Assembly (NCBI RefSeq): GCF_000373145.1 | Contig: NZ_KB890623.1 | Span: forward strand, 1-64,000 | Direction of reading: 5' to 3' | Source of the DNA: Thermus oshimai DSM 12092 | GTDB lineage: Bacteria > Deinococcota > Deinococci > Deinococcales > Thermaceae | Length of the DNA: 64,000 bases | Part shown: positions 59,384-64,000 of the stretch, piece after piece | Layout of the letters: each line of letters starts with the position of its first letter | Position numbering within the stretch: the stretch's first letter is position 1 | Program-made: the position numbers and the translations under genes | The notes under the pieces: generated by a model | Seen by the model: the letters and a program-made list of their open reading frames with translations, nothing else | Database searches by the model: none | What the model was told of the DNA's origin: nothing

Positions 59384-60177
59384 GGCCACACCTCCCATTC
59401 CAGCTCCAGGGGGAGCTCCTCCTGGATGGCCCGGACCAGGGCTAGGATGTCCTGGGCCTTGGCCCCCCCTAGGTTCACGATGAAGTTCCCGTGCTCCAGG
59501 GAGACCATGGCGTCCCCCACCCTAAGGCCCTTCAGCCCCCGCTGGTCGATGAGGCGGCCCGCGGACTGCCCGGGGGGGTTTTTGAAGGCGCAGCCCGCGC
59601 TTTTCTTCTTGGGCTGGCCCTTCCTGGCCGCGTCCACCTCGGCCATGCGCCGCCTTATCTCCTCCTGGGGCCGTTCCTTCAGCCTAAGCCGCACCCGGGT
59701 GACGATCCCCCCCGGGGGCAGGTGGCTTTTGCGGTAGCCGAAGCCGAGCTCCTGGGGCTCGTAGATCTGGAAGCGCCCCCCGTGGAAGATCTCCACCGCC
59801 TCCAGGGCGTCCGCCATCTCCCCGAAGCGGGTGCCCGCGTTCATCTTCACCGCCCCCCCCACCTGGGCGGGGATGCCGAGAAGGCCCTCCAGCCCCGAAA
59901 GCCCCTGGCGGGCGGCCTCCTGCACCAGAAGGGGGAGGAGGGCCCCCGCCCCCACCCACCCCTTCAGGTCCCATTCCGCGAAGACCCCCGAAAGGCGGAT
60001 CACCCGTTCCTCCACCCCCTCGTCCATCACCAGGAGGTTGGAGCCGTTGCCCAGGACCCGGTAGGGGGCTTCCGTGGCTTTTTTGAGGTCCTCCGGGGTC
60101 TCCACGGTCCAAAGCTCCGCCGGGCCCCCCACCCCTAGGGTGGTGTAGTCCTTTAGGAGCACGCGCTCAACCCTCAT
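59380..60177 (-). CDS. murB: UDP-N-acetylenolpyruvoylglucosamine reductase MurB
   Basis: FAD/NADPH enzyme making UDP-MurNAc. The 265-residue protein has YTTLGVGGPAELW, LGNGSNLLVMDEG (FAD site), and GIPAQVGGAVKMNAGTRFGEM. The proton-donor position reads KKSAGCAFKNPPGQSAGRLID: where many MurB proteins have Ser before the aliphatic-FKNP stretch, here it is Cys. It overlaps murC by 11 bp. Confidence 0.95.
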   Translation of the reverse strand: MRVERVLLKDYTTLGVGGPAELWTVETPEDLKKATEAPYRVLGNGSNLLVMDEGVEERVIRLSGVFAEWDLKGWVGAGALLPLLVQEAARQGLSGLEGLLGIPAQVGGAVKMNAGTRFGEMADALEAVEIFHGGRFQIYEPQELGFGYRKSHLPPGGIVTRVRLRLKERPQEEIRRRMAEVDAARKGQPKKKSAGCAFKNPPGQSAGRLIDQRGLKGLRVGDAMVSLEHGNFIVNLGGAKAQDILALVRAIQEELPLELEWEVWP

Positions 60178-61501
60178 GGACCAGCCTCTCCCCCAGGCGG
60201 TTCACGTCCCCTGCCCCCATGGTAAGCCAGAGGTCTTCCGGGCCCAGGTGCGCGCGGGCGTAGGCCAGGGCCTCCTCCTTCCCCAGGAAGCGGGCCTCCC
60301 TCCCCAGGGCGGATAGCCTCTCCGCAATCCGCCGGGCCAGCCCTTCCGCGTCCCCCCTCTCCCCGGCGGTGTAGACGGGGAGGACCACCACTTCGTCCGC
60401 CAGGGTTAGGGCCTCGGCGAAGGCCTCCCAGAGCTCCTCCGTGCGCAGGATGCGGTGGGGCTGGAAGAGGACCCGGACCCTCCTTCCCAGGCCCCGGGCG
60501 GCCTCGAGGGTGGCCCGCACCTCCGTGGGGTGGTGGGCGTAGTCGTCCACCACCAAGGCCCCCCGCACCTCCCCCAGGCGCTGGAAGCGCCGCCCCACCC
60601 CGGGGAAGCGGGAAAGGCCTTCCCGGATGGCCTCCGGCCCCACCCCGAAGCTCAGGGCGGCGAGGCCCGCGGCCAGGGCGTTTTGGACGTTGTGGGCCCC
60701 GGGGACCTTGAGCTCCACCGGCCCCAGGTCCTCTCCCTCGTAGACCAGGTGGAAGCGGCTTCCCAAGGGTAAGCGCTCCACCCCTTCCGCCCAAAGGGCC
60801 CCGCCCCGGCCGAAAAGCCTCCGGGGAAGCCCCTGGGAAAGCCCCAGGAGGAGGGGGTCCTCCGCGGGGAGGACGACCACCCCCGCCCGTTCCAGAAAGC
60901 CCCGCATGGCCTCTTTCAGCGCGGCGAAGCTCGGGTGGTAGTTGGGGGCCATCACCCCTTGGGGGGCCACGTGGTCGGCCTCGAGGTTGGTTACCACCGC
61001 CACCCCCACCGCCACTTCCCGGAAGAGGGGGTCGGACTCGTCCACCTCCGCCAGGCGGGGGCCCCTTCCGTAGCGGGCGTTTCCGGGAAGGAGGCTTAAC
61101 TCCCCTCCCAGGAGGACCCAGGGGTCCAGCCCCGCGGCGAGGAGGATGCTGGCCAGCATCCCCGTGGTGGTGGTCTTGCCGTGGGTGCCCGTGACCCCCA
61201 AGGAGGGCTTTTCCCCAAGGAGGTCCTTTAGGAGCTCCATGCGCCTCAAGACCTTAAGCCCCCGGGCCCTGGCCCCCTCCACCTCGGGGTGGTCCAGGGG
61301 GATGGGGGTGGGGACCACCAGGGTGTCCTCGTCCCCCAGGTGCTCGGGGCTGTGCCCCCGGTGCACGGGGACCCCCAGGGCCCTGGCCTTGGCCCCGGGG
61401 GCCAGGTCGCACCCCGTGACCCCGTGGCCCTCGGCCAGGAGGAGCCTTGCCAGGGCGCTCATGCCCACGCCCTCAATCCCCATGATGTGGAACTTCCTCA
61501 T
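60167..61501 (-). CDS. murC: UDP-N-acetylmuramate-L-alanine ligase MurC
   Basis: The 444-residue Mur ligase adds L-Ala to UDP-MurNAc with ATP. Rossmann start HIMGIEGVGMSALARLLLAEGH, P-loop LGVTGTHGKTTTTGML (about 100-115), and VDDYAHHPTEVRATLEAARGLG in the C-terminal domain. It overlaps murG by 4 bp. Confidence 0.97.
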   Translation of the reverse strand: MRKFHIMGIEGVGMSALARLLLAEGHGVTGCDLAPGAKARALGVPVHRGHSPEHLGDEDTLVVPTPIPLDHPEVEGARARGLKVLRRMELLKDLLGEKPSLGVTGTHGKTTTTGMLASILLAAGLDPWVLLGGELSLLPGNARYGRGPRLAEVDESDPLFREVAVGVAVVTNLEADHVAPQGVMAPNYHPSFAALKEAMRGFLERAGVVVLPAEDPLLLGLSQGLPRRLFGRGGALWAEGVERLPLGSRFHLVYEGEDLGPVELKVPGAHNVQNALAAGLAALSFGVGPEAIREGLSRFPGVGRRFQRLGEVRGALVVDDYAHHPTEVRATLEAARGLGRRVRVLFQPHRILRTEELWEAFAEALTLADEVVVLPVYTAGERGDAEGLARRIAERLSALGREARFLGKEEALAYARAHLGPEDLWLTMGAGDVNRLGERLVHEG

Positions 61502-62520
61502 AGCGCCTCCAGCCAGTCCGCAAGCCGCCCGGCTGCGCCCTCGGGCGAGAGGGCCGAAAGGGCCTTTTGGTACTGCTCTTTGCCTTCCAGCATCTCCATC
61601 ACCTGCGCCCCAAGCCGCCCGAACTCCCCTAGGGCCATCCCCCCGGATCGGGCGTAGGCCAGGGCGTTGGCCCGCTGGGCCCCCCCGTCCAGCTTAGGGT
61701 CTAAGGGGAAGAGGAGGGCGGGGAGGCGGTGGAAGGCGGCCTCCGCCAGGGTTCCCGCCCCGGCCCGGGCTAGGAGGAGGTCCGCGGCGCTCATGGCGAG
61801 GGGAACGTCCACGAAGCCCTGGACCCGGTAGTGCTCCTCCTCCAGTGCCTGGTAGCGCTCCGCCCAGCGGGGCCCCACCTGGTGGAGGACGGGGAGGCCC
61901 AAGGGTTTCAGGAGGGGCGGGAGCTTCTCGTTGAGCTCGAGGCTCCCCTGGCTCCCCCCGAGGACCAGGAGGAGGGGCTTATCCTCGGGGAAGCCGAGCC
62001 TGCGCTTGGCCTCCCCTTGGGGGTAGCGCACCTCCCGCACCGGGTAGCCCACCACCCGCGCCTTCTTTTCCAGGAAGGGGGGGAGGGGGGTGGGGAGGCT
62101 CAGGGCCAGGCCCCGGGCCCTTAAGGCCAGGGCCCGCGCCGCCAGGCCCAGCTTGGCGTTTTGCTCGTGGAGGAGGAGGGGGATCCCCATCCCCGCCCCC
62201 ACCCAGCCCCCGGGAAAGCCCGCGTACCCCCCGGTGGAGAGGATGGCCTTGGGGCCCACCTCCTCTAGCACCCTCCGGGCCCTCCTGAGCCCCTCCCTGA
62301 GCTTCCAGAACTCCCCCGGCCGGAAGGCGCTCCGGTCCAGCTTCCCCGCTGGGATGAGGGCGTGGGGGAGGCCGCTTTGGGGGAGGAGGGTGGCCTCGAG
62401 GCCCCCCTCGGCCCCCAGGTAGAAGACCTCGTGCCCCCTCTTCCTTAGGGCCTCGGCCACCGCCAGGGCGGGGAAGAAATGCCCCCCCGTTCCCCCCCCG
62501 GTCAGGAGGAAGCGGGCCAT
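61498..62520 (-). CDS. murG: Lipid II synthase MurG (GlcNAc transferase)
   Basis: Membrane-associated glycosyltransferase of 340 residues that converts lipid I to lipid II. The G loop LLTGGGTGGHFFPALAVAEAL starts the protein from ATG 62520; ILSTGGYAGFPG and LHEQNAKLGLA follow, and the donor site has LVLGGSQGSLELNEKL and LARAGAGTLAEAA. It overlaps ftsW by 19 bp. Confidence 0.97.
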   Translation of the reverse strand: MARFLLTGGGTGGHFFPALAVAEALRKRGHEVFYLGAEGGLEATLLPQSGLPHALIPAGKLDRSAFRPGEFWKLREGLRRARRVLEEVGPKAILSTGGYAGFPGGWVGAGMGIPLLLHEQNAKLGLAARALALRARGLALSLPTPLPPFLEKKARVVGYPVREVRYPQGEAKRRLGFPEDKPLLLVLGGSQGSLELNEKLPPLLKPLGLPVLHQVGPRWAERYQALEEEHYRVQGFVDVPLAMSAADLLLARAGAGTLAEAAFHRLPALLFPLDPKLDGGAQRANALAYARSGGMALGEFGRLGAQVMEMLEGKEQYQKALSALSPEGAAGRLADWLEAL

Positions 62521-63563
62521 GCCTTCCCCCCTTTCCGGCCCTCCCGCTCCAGGGAGAGGAGAAGCCCCAGGGCGAGCCCCGAAACGAGCAGGGAGCTTCC
62601 CCCGTAGGAGATGAGGGGCAGGGGCATCCCGGTCACGGGCAGAAAGCCCAGGGTGACCCCGATGTTGAGGGCCGCCTGCAGGGTGAGGTACAGGGTGAGC
62701 CCCATGGCCAAGACCCCCTCCCCCCCGGGGAGCTTTAGGGCCACGGAAAGCCCCCGCAGGAAAAGGAGGAGGTACAGGAAGAGGACCATGGCCCCCCCCA
62801 GCCACCCCATGGCGAAGACCACGCTGGCGAAGACCATGTCGTTGTGGGCTTCGGGGAGGTGGGGGAGGTTCCCCCCGGGCCCCTGGCCCAAGGGCCCCGC
62901 CAGGAGGATGGCCTTCTGGGCCTGGAGCACCTGGTAGGCCGTTTCCTTGGGGCTGGCCTCCCCCTTGAGGTAGGCCAAGAACCCCCCGAAGCGCTCGGAA
63001 ACGTACTGGAAGCGGCTGAGGTAGGCCCCGGCGAAGGGGGCCACCACCAAAGAGCCCGCCAGGCCGATGGCGATGAGCCGCCGCCAGGGCACCCCGGCCA
63101 GGATCAGGAGGAGGGTGGCCAGGGTGGCCAGGAAAAGGGCGGTGGAGAAGTCCGGCTCCACCAGGATGAGCCCCACCGTGGAGCCCACCAGGAGGACCGG
63201 CCCCACGATGGGGTAGTCGTTCCCCTTGCGCTTCACGAAGGAGGCCAGGTAGGCCACCACCGCCACCTTGGCCAGCTCCGAGGGCTGGAAGCCGAAAGAC
63301 CCCAGGTAAAACCACCGCCGCACCCCTCCCGGGCCATCCCCGAGGAGGAGGACCAGGGCGAGGAGGGCCAGGGTGGAAAGGAGGAGGCCAAACGCCCCTT
63401 TAAGGAGGAGCCTGGGGGGAATCAGGCTTCCCGCCAGCAGGACCAGGAGGGCCAGGCCCACCCTTAGGAGGTGCCCCGAAAGGAGGCCGGGTTCGGCCAC
63501 CCCCACCCCCAAAAGGCCAAAGGCCAGGAGGAGGAGGCCGGTCAGGAGGAGGATGGGGTCCAC
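62502..63563 (-). CDS. ftsW: Septal peptidoglycan glycosyltransferase FtsW
   Basis: SEDS-family polymerase of 353 residues with about ten TM helices. Signature FQPSELAKVAVVAYLASFV (the FxPSEhhK motif) and the C-terminal GFLPVTGMPLPLISYGGSSLL are intact. RodA is the alternative, but the mur/fts context favours FtsW. It overlaps murD by 22 bp. Confidence 0.95.
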   Translation of the reverse strand: MDPILLLTGLLLLAFGLLGVGVAEPGLLSGHLLRVGLALLVLLAGSLIPPRLLLKGAFGLLLSTLALLALVLLLGDGPGGVRRWFYLGSFGFQPSELAKVAVVAYLASFVKRKGNDYPIVGPVLLVGSTVGLILVEPDFSTALFLATLATLLLILAGVPWRRLIAIGLAGSLVVAPFAGAYLSRFQYVSERFGGFLAYLKGEASPKETAYQVLQAQKAILLAGPLGQGPGGNLPHLPEAHNDMVFASVVFAMGWLGGAMVLFLYLLLFLRGLSVALKLPGGEGVLAMGLTLYLTLQAALNIGVTLGFLPVTGMPLPLISYGGSSLLVSGLALGLLLSLEREGRKGGKAWPASS

Positions 63564-64000
63564 GGCTCACCTCCCATCTCCAAGACCGCCTCCCGGAAGG
63601 CCTGGGCCCGGTCCCGGTAGTCCCGGAACTGGTCAAAGCTGGCCGCCAGGGGGGCGAGGAGAACGCTTCCCTCCTCCAGCCGCTTCAGGGCCTCCGCCAC
63701 CGCCCGCCGCATGGCCGCCCTGCCGTCCTTTTCGGGGATCTCCACCACCTCCACCCCCCCTAGGGCCCGGGCCAGGCGGGGCCCGTCCCGGCCGATGGCC
63801 AGGACCACCCGCACCCGGGGGAGGAGGGGCCTTAGGGGCTCCAGGTCCGCCCCCTTGTCCTCCCCCCCAAGGATCCAGGCGATGGGCGGGGGGGCCGCCC
63901 CAAGGGCCGCGGCCACGGAGGGGGTGCGGGTGGCGATGGAGTCGTCGATGAAGACCACCTTCCCTTTGCGGGCGAAGGTCTGGAAGCGATGGGCGGGCTC
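63542..64000 (-). CDS. murD: UDP-N-acetylmuramoylalanine-D-glutamate ligase MurD, C-terminal part
   Basis: The frame runs in from the right edge, so only about 152 C-terminal residues are seen. HRFQTFARKGKVVFIDDSIATRTPSVAAAL is the ADP-binding domain signature (F-I-D-D-S-I-A-T), then WILGGEDKGADLEPL and SVLLAPLAASFDQFRDYRDRAQAFREAVL match the MurD end. It belongs to the ftsW-murG-murC-murB run. Confidence 0.93.
   Translation of the reverse strand, partial: EPAHRFQTFARKGKVVFIDDSIATRTPSVAAALGAAPPPIAWILGGEDKGADLEPLRPLLPRVRVVLAIGRDGPRLARALGGVEVVEIPEKDGRAAMRRAVAEALKRLEEGSVLLAPLAASFDQFRDYRDRAQAFREAVLEMGGEPWTPSSS

Noticed and set aside
62521-63315. 265-codon N-terminal extension of murG
   Set aside because: Lies over ftsW in another frame and is Pro/Gly-rich; the G-loop starts at ATG 62520.
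1-64000. tRNA, rRNA or CRISPR arrays
   Set aside because: No cloverleaf-like CCA-ended sequence other than tmRNA, no rRNA-like stretch and no regularly spaced repeats were found by reading.

Overview
The window is about 69-70% G+C by eye, with G or C in most third codon positions. Its proteins (valyl-tRNA synthetase, Gfh1, CYP175A1-type P450, SecDF, LitR/CarH, a 349-nt tmRNA) are typical of the genus Thermus. Several of them (P450, RuvC, Gfh1, tmRNA tag) differ from the T. thermophilus sequences I remember, so I read it as chromosome from a Thermus species other than T. thermophilus. No identities were computed.

Layout. (1) 0-4.5 kb: the tail of an IS630-type transposase that has cut the 5' end off a polar amino acid binding protein gene, then its ABC permease and valS. 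(2) 4.5-8.8 kb, minus strand: trpC, hisA, a small membrane protein, recJ and a hypothetical. (3) 8.8-15 kb, plus strand: a PIN/HTH toxin-antitoxin pair, a patatin, and a fatty-acid/CoA cluster (acyl-CoA dehydrogenase, thiolase, SDR, CaiB/BaiF CoA transferase). (4) 15-21.1 kb, minus strand: the rimP-nusA-ylxR-infB operon and fused secDF. (5) 21.2-22.3 kb: tmRNA, its terminator and a VapBC pair. (6) 22.3-25.4 kb: an FMN riboswitch and ribD-ribE-ribBA. (7) 25.4-29 kb: a membrane vWA protein, a Tat-exported metallo-beta-lactamase-fold protein and a coiled-coil protein. (8) 28.9-35.6 kb, minus strand: two-subunit methylmalonyl-CoA mutase with a hotdog thioesterase; gfh1-lysS-czrB; a hypothetical; dgkA and ybeY.

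(9) 35.6-44.6 kb: a light-controlled carotenoid island. Minus strand: crtB, photolyase, CYP175A1-type hydroxylase, lycopene cyclase, acyltransferase and glycosyltransferase, i.e. the late steps to an acylated zeaxanthin glucoside. Divergent plus strand: the B12 photoreceptor-repressor litR/carH, a CRP-family activator, a DUF523-DUF1722 protein and an NDUFA9-like reductase. Three 11-bp direct repeats lie across the litR -35 box and look like a CarH operator. In T. thermophilus these genes are on the megaplasmid; here they sit among housekeeping genes.

(10) 44.5-54.7 kb: the most unusual part. A minus-strand operon encodes a Tat-exported molybdopterin enzyme with a predicted Cys Mo ligand (TtrA-like), its four-cluster ferredoxin partner, two tandem paralogous 4-TM proteins sharing three histidines, and a secreted DOMON protein. 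A YeeE-type sulfur transporter follows. Divergently, a PhnD-like lipoprotein, a histidine kinase with four clustered cysteines and a NarL-type regulator form a three-component sensor. No NrfD-type membrane subunit is visible, so the two 4-TM proteins plus the DOMON protein may be a different membrane electron-transfer module.

(11) 54.7-64 kb, minus strand: a secreted alpha/beta hydrolase, ruvC and a division/cell-wall cluster: murD (cut by the window edge)-ftsW-murG-murC-murB-ftsQ-ftsA-ftsZ. Many genes appear to be leaderless, with a -10 box 6-10 nt before the start codon, while genes inside operons mostly use ATGA/GTGA overlaps. No tRNA, rRNA or CRISPR array was found.
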